Shown: positions 52,172-60,225 of the stretch, piece after piece
Position numbering within the stretch: the stretch's first letter is position 1
How the letters are laid out: every line of letters starts with the position of its first letter
From: Flavisolibacter ginsenosidimutans
GTDB lineage: Bacteria; Bacteroidota; Bacteroidia; Chitinophagales; Chitinophagaceae
DNA length: 64,000 bases
NCBI RefSeq assembly: GCF_007970805.1
Contig: NZ_CP042433.1
Location: 1,116,001-1,180,000 of the forward strand
Direction of reading: 5' to 3'
Notes under the pieces: model-generated
What the model was told of the DNA's origin: nothing
The model's input: the letters and a program-made list of their open reading frames with translations, nothing else
Database searches by the model: none
Made by a program: the position numbers and the translations under genes

Positions 52172-52528
52172 CTATGCTTCTTCTACATCTGCAGCCTGCA
52201 ATTGCTCCTGATGATGCGGAATGTGCTTAATGGTCAATTGATATTTGGCGTTCATGCTAATGTGAAACTCGTTTGCAGCCACCATTTCTTTTATGGCCGC
52301 ATCTTCCAGCAAAGCCGTGGCCAGGCTCGACGCAATGGGCATATCAACAATAACATTACTTAACCTGCCGTCTCTTAATTTGATAAGAAACTTGTAGCCT
52401 GATTTTCGCTTGTGACCGGCCCGTTCAAAATCAGGGGCGTTCAACGTAAACTGCTGCTCAGCGGCCAGCGAGCGTTTCAACACGATGCGAAGAACGGGCA
52501 AATATTTTACCCAAACGTTTGTAAACAT
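52172..52528 (-). CDS. Hypothetical protein (118 aa)
   Basis: MFTNVWVKYLPVLRIVLKRSL... is a soluble protein with a basic first half and an acidic end (LQAADVEEA). The phrase NAPDFERAGHKRKSGYKFLIKLRDGRLSN is well-formed beta structure. I do not recognise the family. It is the middle of a same-strand row between two desaturase genes. Confidence 0.65.
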   Translation of the reverse strand: MFTNVWVKYLPVLRIVLKRSLAAEQQFTLNAPDFERAGHKRKSGYKFLIKLRDGRLSNVIVDMPIASSLATALLEDAAIKEMVAANEFHISMNAKYQLTIKHIPHHQEQLQAADVEEA

Positions 52529-52664
52529 AAAATGATTTGTAGAATGAAAAATATCGTTGCGGCTGGTGAAGTAGGCACAAAGGTCGTCATTTAAAAGCCA
52601 ACAAGAGGATAATCTTTTCTTCGTTTCAAAAGTAAATCACTTTCGCTTTGTTTACTTAATATGC

Positions 52665-53696
52665 TCATATTCTTACTGCCTCTTGTTTCGCCATATATTT
52701 TCGCAGGAAATCCTGCTTGGAATCGCGGTAAGATGAGACGGCTCCCAATTTGTACAAAGTATAAATGTAAATCCACGGAAGATCCAATTGATACGAAAGA
52801 AAACCTGCTCTTGCCGAACCCGGATAAAGGTGGTGATTATTGTGCCACTCACCCGCGAAAAGGCCGGGGCGTAATTGGTTTACCGAAAGATTGCTGCGAT
52901 CAAAATCCACGCCTTCCACGTGCTTCTTCTCTCCTTTGCCGTGCCCCGTATAATTAAACGCACGAACAAGTACAAACCAGAAAAGCGCTGCGCTGAACAA
53001 AGCACAAACCAGCCCAAGACCTCCGATAAGGTAAAAAGCTGCAAACCAAAACGTCCAGTTTAAAAACCAAACAGAAACTGTATAGAAAGGCGATGCGACC
53101 GACGCCCATTTTTTATACTGATTATAGGTATTGGCTTTGACGCCAGTATGGTTCATAAAATGAAGCACTTTCTGATAATCTTCTTTCGAAAGATCGGTTG
53201 AAATGCGCTGATGATTGAACTCGGCCAACATGCAGTACAAAAAACCCGCTTGTGCATTGTACGGATCGCCGGGTTCATCGGACTTTGAATGATGAACATG
53301 GTGCGACACGACGTAAATTTCTTCGGCCAATGTTTTTATCACAAGGTTTTGTGTAAGCACTCGCCATAAAGGATGGCTAAAACGGAAGGCCTTGTGCGTA
53401 CAGTACCGGTGAAACCAGATGGTGCCGTGTGTTCCCATAAAAATCATGGCGTAAACCAAAAACGCAAGAAGGAGTTTCCATGAAAAATAATGAAACAGGA
53501 AGGCGTACAAAAAAGGCAACAGGCAAACAATCATCATCAGGCTGCTGAACGAAATCCAATTTTTTTTAGAACTGAAAATATTCATGCGGTTAAGCGCTTC
53601 GCGCCAAAGACGTTTTGAATCTGGTTTTACAAGAGTACCGTTCCCGGTCTTCCATCCGTAGGAGGGTTGTTGCAATACATCGTCAATAAAAGCCAT
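52665..53696 (-). CDS. Membrane fatty acid desaturase (acyl-CoA delta-9 type)
   Basis: A 343-residue integral membrane desaturase. The three histidine boxes are H96-RYCT-H101, H132-H-V-H-H136 and HNNHH at 285-289. Four membrane segments are seen around 48-70, 72-90, 205-222 and 225-245. It desaturates acyl chains of membrane lipids or acyl-CoA. Together with the soluble acyl-ACP desaturase nearby it gives two independent routes to unsaturated lipids. Confidence 0.94.
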   Translation of the reverse strand: MAFIDDVLQQPSYGWKTGNGTLVKPDSKRLWREALNRMNIFSSKKNWISFSSLMMIVCLLPFLYAFLFHYFSWKLLLAFLVYAMIFMGTHGTIWFHRYCTHKAFRFSHPLWRVLTQNLVIKTLAEEIYVVSHHVHHSKSDEPGDPYNAQAGFLYCMLAEFNHQRISTDLSKEDYQKVLHFMNHTGVKANTYNQYKKWASVASPFYTVSVWFLNWTFWFAAFYLIGGLGLVCALFSAALFWFVLVRAFNYTGHGKGEKKHVEGVDFDRSNLSVNQLRPGLFAGEWHNNHHLYPGSARAGFLSYQLDLPWIYIYTLYKLGAVSSYRDSKQDFLRKYMAKQEAVRI

Positions 53697-53818
53697 AGGA
53701 TAATAAAGGATTTAGAAAATCACTTAGCGATACCGTTGCATAAAAAATGTTCTTTGCGAATTTTGTATTCGTTGGTTACGCAAACGGAATGCAAAAAAAT
53801 TCAGGAGTTAAATTTACC

Positions 53819-54088
53819 TTAGTTAAAGCTCTCTTCGTATGTCGCTAGCTTTGAAAACTCAGCACCGTTGAAAACCCTTGCCAGGTTTGGATTTTTTGTT
53901 GTCTTGTAAGCTTCCAATTGGCTCTGCGGCACGATGCGCCAGAAGTTCTTTGCTTTTAAATAACCGTAATCGGCGTCTTTTAAAAACAAACCGTAAATCG
54001 CTTCTCGTTGTTTAAAGGTAATCTTGACGTAATCTTCGTTAATGATTGCTTTTTTTTCAAAAAACTTTTCAATGTCTTCAATGTTCAT
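53819..54088 (-). CDS. Small hypothetical protein (89 aa)
   Basis: MNIEDIEKFFEKKAIINEDYVKITFKQREAIYGLF in outline: an acidic/aromatic soluble protein with helical N-terminus. No family is recognised. It has an AT-rich upstream region and stands alone. Confidence 0.6.
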   Translation of the reverse strand: MNIEDIEKFFEKKAIINEDYVKITFKQREAIYGLFLKDADYGYLKAKNFWRIVPQSQLEAYKTTKNPNLARVFNGAEFSKLATYEESFN

Positions 54089-54257
54089 AATTCAGATTTA
54101 GAAATGAAGCGGCCGCTGATTTAGTACAGCGATAAAAGCAGGCAGAAGACATCAAAGGGTGGAAAAAAGATGAAGACTGGATGCTAACAGTTCAACGCAA
54201 CTCTTCAAATGTAATCTTTATTGTCCGAGTAAGGCAAGTTGCAAAAATGCTTTGTGA

Positions 54258-54265
54258 TAGTTTTG
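54258..54265 (+). promoter_or_regulatory. Candidate -7 box and long leader of RRM2
   Basis: TAGTTTTG is a perfect TAnnTTTG box 143 nt before the RRM2 start, implying a leader of about 135 nt. A second near-match, TAGTTCTG, lies at 54333-54340. The gap 54089-54408 otherwise shows no convincing gene. Confidence 0.35.
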
Positions 54266-54408
54266 GCAGAATGTACGTAAAGAAAACATACCTTCACCGG
54301 GTTAATTTGAGCCTTGCATTTGTAATCGTTAATAGTTCTGCTTTGCATGATTCATTATCCCTTACCATTGCCTTCCTCAAGTATTCCTAAATTTTAATTG
54401 AAAAGAAC

Positions 54409-54729
54409 ATGAACATTTATGTTTCGAATTTAAGCTTCGATGTAAAGGACGAAGACTTAAGAGAATTTTTTACACCCTACGGTGAAGTTACCTCGGCCAA
54501 AATCATCAACGACAAATTCACCGGCAAAAGTCGTGGCTTTGGCTTTGTAGAAATGACCGACGCAGCCGCCGCCAGCAAAGCAATCCAGGAACTGAACGAT
54601 GCAACGGTTGACGGCAGAAACATCAAGGTCATGGAAGCCAAGCCAAAAGAAGACCGGCCTGCCCGCAGCAACAGCGGCGGCGGTTTCCGCAACAACGGCG
54701 GCGGTGGTTACAACAAAAGCAGGTGGTAA
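54409..54729 (+). CDS. RRM RNA-binding protein 2 with Gly-rich tail
   Basis: A 106-residue protein: MNIYVSNLSFDVKDEDLRE with RNP2 IYVSNL and RNP1 KSRGFGFVEM (40-49), then a flexible Gly/Asn/Arg tail (SGGGFRNNGGGGYNKSRW). The layout is the classic cold-inducible glycine-rich RNA-binding protein. A very strong palindromic terminator follows. Confidence 0.95.
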   Translation: MNIYVSNLSFDVKDEDLREFFTPYGEVTSAKIINDKFTGKSRGFGFVEMTDAAAASKAIQELNDATVDGRNIKVMEAKPKEDRPARSNSGGGFRNNGGGGYNKSRW

Positions 54730-54747
54730 TTCCAACAATAAATGAAC

Positions 54748-54778
54748 AAAAGCCTTTGGAATTCCAAAGGCTTTTCTT
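54748..54778 (+). terminator. Palindromic terminator of RRM2
   Basis: A fully symmetric 28-nt palindrome (54748-54775; core GCCTTTGGAATTCCAAAGGC) with flanking A4 and T4. It folds as a hairpin with T-run on the plus strand. Confidence 0.75.
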
Positions 54779-54825
54779 TCTCACAACTTCAGACGATTAA
54801 AAAACAATTTATTCCACAACGTTTC

Positions 54826-54842
54826 TGACTTTTGTTAAGTCA
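54826..54842 (+). promoter_or_regulatory. Leader hairpin of the cold-shock-domain gene
   Basis: TGACTT (54826-54831), loop TTGTT, AAGTCA (54837-54842), 29 nt before the ATG. Two AACGTTTC copies flank it. A role in temperature-dependent translation is possible but not shown. Confidence 0.25.
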
Positions 54843-54871
54843 AGAACGTTTCATCTTTAACGATAAAAGCA

Positions 54872-55324
54872 ATGGCGAGATCGCAACAGTCCTTCAGTAA
54901 AAGAGAAAAAGAAAAACAACGGGCAAAAGAAAAACAAGAGAAAAAAGAAAAGATGGCTGAACGCAAAGCCACAAAAAAGGAACAGTCTTTAGAAGACATG
55001 ATGGCCTACATTGACGAGAACGGCAACCTTTCTTCTACCCCGCCCGATCCATCAAAAATGAAATCGTTCAACGCCGATGAAATTGAGATTGGTGTGCCGC
55101 AGCAAAAGCCGCTGAGCCCGGAAGAGTTAATCCGGCAGGGTTCTGTCAGCTTTTTTAATTCGGCAAAAGGCTTTGGTTTTATTAAAGACAGCCAGACCGG
55201 TGAAAGCGTCTTCTTTCATCAAAAAAACTTATCCTTTCTGGTTAAAGAAGGCGATCGCCTGATCTTTGAAACGGAAATGGGCGATAGAGGCCCCGTGGCG
55301 ATTAACGTAAAAAAACAACCATAA
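54872..55324 (+). CDS. Cold-shock-domain protein with charged N-terminal extension
   Basis: A 150-residue protein. Residues 1-45 are highly charged and Lys/Glu/Arg rich (likely a helical or disordered RNA-binding extension). The cold-shock domain occupies about 87-150 with the RNP-like GSVSFFNSAKGFGFIKD and VFFHQKNL motifs. It binds single-stranded RNA or DNA in the cytoplasm and may act as an RNA chaperone. It is downstream of RRM2 and convergent with RRM3. Confidence 0.93.
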   Translation: MARSQQSFSKREKEKQRAKEKQEKKEKMAERKATKKEQSLEDMMAYIDENGNLSSTPPDPSKMKSFNADEIEIGVPQQKPLSPEELIRQGSVSFFNSAKGFGFIKDSQTGESVFFHQKNLSFLVKEGDRLIFETEMGDRGPVAINVKKQP

Positions 55325-55335
55325 CGCAGGCTTGT

Positions 55336-55596
55336 TTAATTGTTGAATTCGCCCGGTTTGTAAGCAACCTCCTGCACCACAATCTTTTTGCCGTCAAGCA
55401 GCATGCGATTGAGAGCTAAAATCGCTTGCTCTGCTTCGGCTTCGTGCGGCATCTCCAAAAAAGCACTGCCTTTGGAGCGGCCGCTAATTTTATCACGCAC
55501 AACAGCAGCATAACTTACTTCGCCGTAAGCAGAAAACAATTGCACAAGATCGCTGCCAATAATGTTTACACTTAAATTAAATACCAAAATATTCAT
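55336..55596 (-). CDS. RRM RNA-binding protein 3, divergent RNP1
   Basis: An 86-residue single-RRM protein. The start at 55596 gives MNILVFNLSVNIIGSDLVQLF; the longer frame upstream (to 55839) is not RRM-like. RNP1 is RSKGSAFLEM, lacking the usual first aromatic (G-F-G-F is replaced by G-S-A-F), so RNA contacts may differ. It lacks a Gly-rich tail. It is divergent from the frameshifted RRM copy. Confidence 0.88.
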   Translation of the reverse strand: MNILVFNLSVNIIGSDLVQLFSAYGEVSYAAVVRDKISGRSKGSAFLEMPHEAEAEQAILALNRMLLDGKKIVVQEVAYKPGEFNN

Positions 55597-55806
55597 GGCC
55601 ACCGTTAACCTTGGAACAAAACAATACGGTTGAAGGTACGCTTGTTTCAAGCATCTTCCGGTAAAGAAAAGTGTCTCCACATCTCCGGTGAAAAGGCTAT
55701 CTCTATTCTGATCTTGCCTTAAGCACCACAGTAGCTGACTTAATCTTGCGTTCTTCGCTAAATATCTTGCTCTTCTTTCGAGTTTTTCTTTATCCTTTCT
55801 TTTGGT

Positions 55807-56087
55807 ATGCACATTCATGTTTCCAATTTTAAACAGCAACCTGATTGAGTCTGACCTGCAACGAATGTTTTCAAAATATGAAGTATCATCGGTAGAACTG
55901 GTGCGGGGGCAAATTGAACAACCGGTCGCTTTGCCACGGATTTATCAATATGCCCGTGCGCCGGGACCCAGAGCAGACAGTTACCTGTTTGGACAGAACT
56001 GATATAAAAGGAAAGCGCATTAACCTTGCAGAAGTAGTTTACGATGCTTCGCCACATGCATCGTCGTCACACAGCCTGAAGGCGTAA
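55807..56087 (+). pseudogene. Frameshifted RRM gene
   Basis: A fourth RRM gene with two one-base insertions. It begins MHIHVSNF, shifts in the TTTTAAA run (about 55827-55833), continues NSNLIESDLQRMFSKYEVSSVELVR, shifts again in the GGGGG run (about 55905-55909), and then reads KLNNRSLCHGFINMP and LDRTDIKGKRINLAEVVYDA to TAA at 56085-56087. Each piece aligns to the RRM order in the neighbours, and the RNP1 site is degraded (LCHGFINM). Both shifts are in homopolymers, so sequencing error is the main alternative. Confidence 0.75.
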
Positions 56088-56256
56088 TTCTTTCTGTCAA
56101 AAGGCTCCCGCTTTAAAAGGCGTTCGGTTGATTTTCTAACGGAACAAAGTGATAAGCCGTTCAAGAAATGTGGAACCATCATCAGCGGGCTACCAGGGAC
56201 AGCTTTCGAACTTTTTTGTTCAGGATTTAAAAGAAATAATTGCATTTATAAATGAA

Positions 56257-56700
56257 TTAAGAAGGCACTAATTTCTTTGTTGTGTTCATGACGCTAGCAT
56301 TCTTGAACCGGGAGTTCTCAGCCACTTTTAATTTATAAGGCCGGTTAAATGCTTCCTGCGACACTTTAAAATACTTAGACAACTTACGAAGCACGTCTTT
56401 TGATAGCCCCTTTTTATAATGCAGGATTTCGGAAACATACCCTTTGCTGACATCTAAAAGATGGACTAAATCTTTTGGCTTGATGTTGTGCTCTTCCATT
56501 AATGAATGAAGAAGTCGAATGGGGTCTACCTCATCAAAACTATTGTGTTCACTGTCCCACTTTTCAATTAATAGGGTCAATAGGTCGATCTCATCCTGCA
56601 TTCGCTTACCTCCTTCTTTTTCCAAAAGGTTTTCCAACTCCTTACAATATTGATTGTACTGCGTTTTCGTTTTAATGACTCTGTATTTAAGCGTTTCCAT
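56257..56700 (-). CDS. higA: HigA-type antitoxin (HTH)
   Basis: A 147-residue protein: acidic N-terminal part (1-65) and an XRE-type helix-turn-helix (about 70-125; LMEEHNIKPKDLVHLLDVSKGYVSEIL). It would neutralise HigB and repress the operon through the inverted repeat at 57057-57077. It is 2 bp downstream of higB, the usual reversed toxin-first order of HigBA. Confidence 0.9.
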   Translation of the reverse strand: METLKYRVIKTKTQYNQYCKELENLLEKEGGKRMQDEIDLLTLLIEKWDSEHNSFDEVDPIRLLHSLMEEHNIKPKDLVHLLDVSKGYVSEILHYKKGLSKDVLRKLSKYFKVSQEAFNRPYKLKVAENSRFKNASVMNTTKKLVPS

Positions 56701-56702
56701 AA

Positions 56703-57035
56703 TTAATAAATGTTTACTGTGTATTGTTCATTCTTCTTGCACAGCTTATCATAGGCGGCATGACTGCCAATCCAACATACAAATAAATGCACCTGCTTCT
56801 CTCCAAAAACATATTTGCAAATCATTCTGTAGTTATTGCCTGCGATATCAAAGACTACTCTGTTAGAACCATTACCCAATAAATCTGCAGAACCAAAAGT
56901 GTCTTGCATATCTTCTGGTAAGTTCCAACCCGCATATCTTACCTTTTCCAGCCAGTCTTCGAGAGAACGCCTGCTTTGAGCATTTGCCTTTACAAAATCT
57001 TCGATGGTTTGCCTTTTGATAAGATGAACCTTCAT
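56703..57035 (-). CDS. higB: HigB-type mRNA interferase toxin
   Basis: A 110-residue RelE/HigB-fold toxin, MKVHLIKRQTIEDFV..., with GNGSNRVVFDIAGNNYRMICKYVFG and the C-terminal HLFVCWIGSHAAYDKL block (conserved His and Tyr). It cuts mRNA on the ribosome when the antitoxin is lost. The transcription start predicted from the -7 box is only a few bases from its ATG, so the message may be leaderless. Confidence 0.92.
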   Translation of the reverse strand: MKVHLIKRQTIEDFVKANAQSRRSLEDWLEKVRYAGWNLPEDMQDTFGSADLLGNGSNRVVFDIAGNNYRMICKYVFGEKQVHLFVCWIGSHAAYDKLCKKNEQYTVNIY

Positions 57036-57043
57036 GGATACAG

Positions 57044-57077
57044 CAAATATATTACCAAGTTCTCAAAAAGAGAACTT
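57044..57077 (-). promoter_or_regulatory. higBA promoter with HigA operator
   Basis: On the minus strand TATATTTG (57044-57051) is a perfect -7 box. Directly upstream is a perfect inverted repeat, AAGTTCTC (57057-57064), loop AAAAA, GAGAACTT (57070-57077), placed to block the -33 region when bound by HigA. Confidence 0.65.
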
Positions 57078-57135
57078 CTGTATGCAAATTTTTGAATTCT
57101 TTAAAGAGGGAAGTGAAAGGGACATTTCGAACGAC

Positions 57136-57160
57136 AAAAGCCGCTCAGGAAGCGGCTTTT
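57136..57160. terminator. Bidirectional terminator
   Basis: AAAAGCCGCT (57136-57145), loop CAGGA, AGCGGCTTTT (57151-57160). It separates higBA from the 379-aa gene upstream. Confidence 0.85.
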
Positions 57161-57252
57161 ATTAATCTGCGGGCAGTTGTTTACAACTTTCGAACTTTTT
57201 AGGTGACTTAAACGCGATAAATCAGTTCATCAAGATTCACCTGTAGCTAACT

Positions 57253-58392
57253 CTAATAACCCCAAACGTACCCGTATGGCTTTTTAGGAAACTCTAAAGT
57301 ATTCTGGTCGACATCAGCCAATAGCTCGTCAGGGCTTTCAATGAACGGATCATACCAATCGGCCTTTCTTTTTGCCCATGCCAGCCATTCCTGAGTCTCA
57401 GGAGACCGGTTCTTTTCAGCCCTGACTTCCAGTTCATGAATATACCTGCGCAGGTTTTCAGCCTTATGCCACCTATCTGAATCAATGAGCAACTTCTTAA
57501 AGTTAATAAGATCTTGTTGCTTTCTTTCCTGCAGCTCTTTTGCCAGCCGCTCCCTTTCTGCACGCTCTATTCTGGCTTTTTCATATGCCAAATCTCGTTC
57601 TGTGCGTTGTGCTGCGGATAACTCCAGACCAGCAATGATTTTGGCCAATTGCTCTTCCAACCTGATGCTCCCGTCTTTATACTCTCGGCCATACCAGCCC
57701 CCTACCTGCAAGGCTAAAATTCCTTTGGGATGAAATATTTGCCTCGTCCAGGTTCTTTCCTGAACTGTTTCTTTTCGCATTTTTTCCCTTAGAAATAGCT
57801 CAAAATCGTGACCGCTAACAATCACCAAAGTTTTCCTATTTCTGATTTCAACGGTATGTCCCCGTGCTTTAAATGCTTTGATCAATGTATCAAAGAACAG
57901 AAGTGCACGATCTACATTTGTTTTAGCCACCCGTATATCCAAACCATCATAGCTGGATGACACAATGCCTATGTAATTATATCCATCTGGCTTTTGCTTT
58001 GAAAGAATGATTTTTGTTTGTGCAATTAATGGATCTGGTTTCAACAACTTTTCTGGAATTTGCAAAGAAAGTGATCCATCCCTCTCCACTTCCTGAATTT
58101 TCAATGTTCTAAGTGAAGGTGAATTACGATCAGCCGCAGGATTGTTTTCATCCCTCAATCGTAACTTGGCGGTTTCTTCTCCTTTATAATTTGCAGAAAG
58201 AGCAGTTTTCTTAACCTTTTTCCCAAATTGAACTTTCGTCCAATACCCTGCTGGCGGAACAGGTATTTCCATGCGGATACACATCTTACGAAGGCCAACA
58301 TCCGATATATTATATCGCTTGGAAAGTGATAGCATTGACTCCTGCCAAACCAATTCATAAAGCTCTTTCCGTGATAATACGATAGGATCCAT
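57253..58392 (-). CDS. Island-type protein with N-terminal HTH, function unknown
   Basis: A 379-residue soluble protein. Residues 5-60 (LSRKELYELVWQESMLSLSKRYNISDVGL...PVPPAGYWTKVQFGK) match the start of a protein family common in mobile islands, with a helix-turn-helix-like region and a PPxGYW signature. A long charged helical stretch (about 245-310, rich in Arg/Glu/Lys) and a WYDPFIESPDELL tail follow. The biochemical function is not known to me. It sits alone between two toxin-antitoxin systems. Confidence 0.75.
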   Translation of the reverse strand: MDPIVLSRKELYELVWQESMLSLSKRYNISDVGLRKMCIRMEIPVPPAGYWTKVQFGKKVKKTALSANYKGEETAKLRLRDENNPAADRNSPSLRTLKIQEVERDGSLSLQIPEKLLKPDPLIAQTKIILSKQKPDGYNYIGIVSSSYDGLDIRVAKTNVDRALLFFDTLIKAFKARGHTVEIRNRKTLVIVSGHDFELFLREKMRKETVQERTWTRQIFHPKGILALQVGGWYGREYKDGSIRLEEQLAKIIAGLELSAAQRTERDLAYEKARIERAERERLAKELQERKQQDLINFKKLLIDSDRWHKAENLRRYIHELEVRAEKNRSPETQEWLAWAKRKADWYDPFIESPDELLADVDQNTLEFPKKPYGYVWGY

Positions 58393-58509
58393 CTTCCTAA
58401 TTTAATACACCTGAATAGATATTTATGAAACCCAAAGTCTTGTATATGCCCTAAACAGCTTAAAGGCACTCTTATGAGCGTTGAAAATGGTTATTGCATT
58501 AAATGAAGT

Positions 58510-59466
58510 CTATAGTCTATTTAAATTATCCCTGATCCGAGCAAGTACTTCCTCAAAATTGGGTTGCCCTTGATAATAAAGGTTCTTTGTTGCTTCATAG
58601 CGTTTTGTAAAGTCTGCGCGGATCTCAGGATCAGACAATAAAAACGCTTCATTTTCTAAAAGCGGAACCTGTAAATCTGCTTTTGGAAAGCGCTTTTGCT
58701 TGTGAGTCTCATATTCTGCTGTGCCTATAAAGCTTTGCACTTCGGGATGGTTCAGCAAGCAATAAATATCATAATACTGACGCATGTAGTTTAGCTGCTT
58801 GGCAGCACCTTCCTGCTCCTTGCGAAACTTAGTGGCAATGGTTTGCAGCTTTTCCACAAAAGTATACCCCGGATGATAGCAAGCTATCGCTATTGCCTGG
58901 TTATTGATCAATCCCGGCACTTCGCTTTCCAAGGCATAGTCTAGTGCCCAGGAGGATATGGTAAGTTCCTTATTAGGTGTGACGGTATCAAACCCTGCTT
59001 CCAGTAAAATTCCGGATTTTACCCCTGTGATTGGTTCTGTTAGTGAATCATATAAAAGGCGAATTCCCCCACTTCGATAAGCATCCTCATCGTCAAATGC
59101 TGTGTCTCGCTCAGCTTTTTCAATCCCATCGATTTGAAGGTTAGCGGCCAGCCAGTCATAAAAACTTTTTCGTGAAAGAACATGTTGTTCTTTGGTTTTC
59201 TTCGGGTTTACCTCAACGCCCAGCTCCGCTGGCGGGTGTATATGAATATCGATGTCTTCTGAAAACCGGTGAATAATGCCATACCCTTTTGATAGAGAAG
59301 TTCCGCCTTTGAGTTCAAATTTCAGCGCCTGTTTCTTTAGACCATGCAATACATGCATGATCCAATAATCTTTTTCTACCAGCGTGGGTAGTATCCCTTT
59401 TGCTTCCGCAACAATAGCTAACAAATCGGCAAATTGGGAATGTTCGTGCAGGTAAATAGAGGCCAT
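58510..59466 (-). CDS. abiEii: AbiEii-type nucleotidyltransferase toxin
   Basis: A 318-residue nucleotidyltransferase of the AbiEii (DUF1814) family, toxin of the AbiE phage-abortive system. Motif I is GGTSLSK (54-60), followed by the metal pair D71-x-D73 in SEDIDIHIH; a Lys/Asp-containing helix (KLQTIATKFRKEQ) supplies the later motif. It modifies an RNA target to stop growth on phage infection. Its ATG overlaps the antitoxin stop (TAATG), indicating coupling. Confidence 0.92.
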   Translation of the reverse strand: MASIYLHEHSQFADLLAIVAEAKGILPTLVEKDYWIMHVLHGLKKQALKFELKGGTSLSKGYGIIHRFSEDIDIHIHPPAELGVEVNPKKTKEQHVLSRKSFYDWLAANLQIDGIEKAERDTAFDDEDAYRSGGIRLLYDSLTEPITGVKSGILLEAGFDTVTPNKELTISSWALDYALESEVPGLINNQAIAIACYHPGYTFVEKLQTIATKFRKEQEGAAKQLNYMRQYYDIYCLLNHPEVQSFIGTAEYETHKQKRFPKADLQVPLLENEAFLLSDPEIRADFTKRYEATKNLYYQGQPNFEEVLARIRDNLNRL

Positions 59467-60047
59467 TAGGGAGTATTCTGCAAAAAGGATGAAAACAACT
59501 TTTGTGTACGCACATTACCATACTGCCGTACAGCAGCTCGCAATTTTGGACCGTCCATCTCTTTTGCCTTATCTGCCGCTCTAGCTAATACCTCTTCTCC
59601 ATTCTCTGCTAGTTGAGCTAGATTATTTACCAGGTCTACCAGCAGGAACTCCTCAGTTACTTGCTTTGGGAAGTGTGGCTTTACTCGGAAACTATAAGAG
59701 CGGTTCCCGAGCTTAAAAGTGCCATGACGCTTGTGATTATAAACGACAGGCTGGTTATAAAGCTGGGTAGTGCCTACGCCAAGGCTATTATACGCATTTG
59801 GTGAGGTAAGCAGGAAACGATTGTCTTTTAAAAACCCTCGTACCAATTCCTTATCCTCAGGAGGAGCTTGGCCGAAAGCCGTTTTTCGAGGAACGTAATA
59901 AACGCCCCGAGCTGCTTTACGTAGTGCACCTTCCTGCACCAAGTTACTAAGGTCACGGTCAACAGAAGAGGAATACTGTTCCAGGTCCTCCCGACGGTAC
60001 ACCTTGCCAGGTCTCAGTTTTTCCCTTATTTGTTCTGTTTGTGCCAT
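59466..60047 (-). CDS. abiEi: AbiEi-type antitoxin
   Basis: A 193-residue protein with an N-terminal winged helix (KVYRREDLEQYSSSVDRDLSNLVQEGALRKAARGVYYVP) and a C-terminal AbiEi domain (TTQLYNQPVVYNHKRHGTFKLGNRSYSFRVKPHFP). It represses the operon and opposes AbiEii without direct binding, as known for type IV toxin-antitoxins. A 7-bp inverted repeat lies just upstream of its start. Confidence 0.9.
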   Translation of the reverse strand: MAQTEQIREKLRPGKVYRREDLEQYSSSVDRDLSNLVQEGALRKAARGVYYVPRKTAFGQAPPEDKELVRGFLKDNRFLLTSPNAYNSLGVGTTQLYNQPVVYNHKRHGTFKLGNRSYSFRVKPHFPKQVTEEFLLVDLVNNLAQLAENGEEVLARAADKAKEMDGPKLRAAVRQYGNVRTQKLFSSFLQNTP

Positions 60048-60060
60048 TAGATACTCTTCT

Positions 60061-60090
60061 ACTTATTACTACGAAATAACAAAAATAAGT
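60061..60090 (-). promoter_or_regulatory. abiE promoter with AbiEi operator-like repeat
   Basis: ACTTATT (60061-60067) and AATAAGT (60084-60090) form a perfect 7-bp inverted repeat. Inside it, on the minus strand, TATTTTTG (60080-60087) is a perfect -7 box, so repressor binding would cover it. No clear -33 TTTG is seen. The rest of 60048-60225 shows nothing. Confidence 0.5.
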
Positions 60091-60225
60091 CCAGATTTCA
60101 GATTCTTCATTAAAGTTTCATTCAAAAAATATCCATAACTCGTTAATAAATAGCAAATTATCTAAGCAGCGTCGGCATAACCACAAATAAATTTACTACT
60201 ATAGTTTCCTTCAACTCTAAAAAGC

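Noticed and set aside
54181-54390. 69-codon frame in the RRM2 leader
   Set aside because: It overlaps the promoter-like -7 boxes and ends 18 nt before RRM2 with no ribosome site. More likely leader sequence.
55597-55839. N-terminal extension of RRM3
   Set aside because: The added 81 residues are Arg/Lys/Leu rich with no domain, while the internal ATG at 55596 gives a canonical RRM start.
56039-56245. 68-codon minus-strand frame after the RRM pseudogene
   Set aside because: It overlaps the end of the pseudogene, has no domain, and its composition is not convincing.
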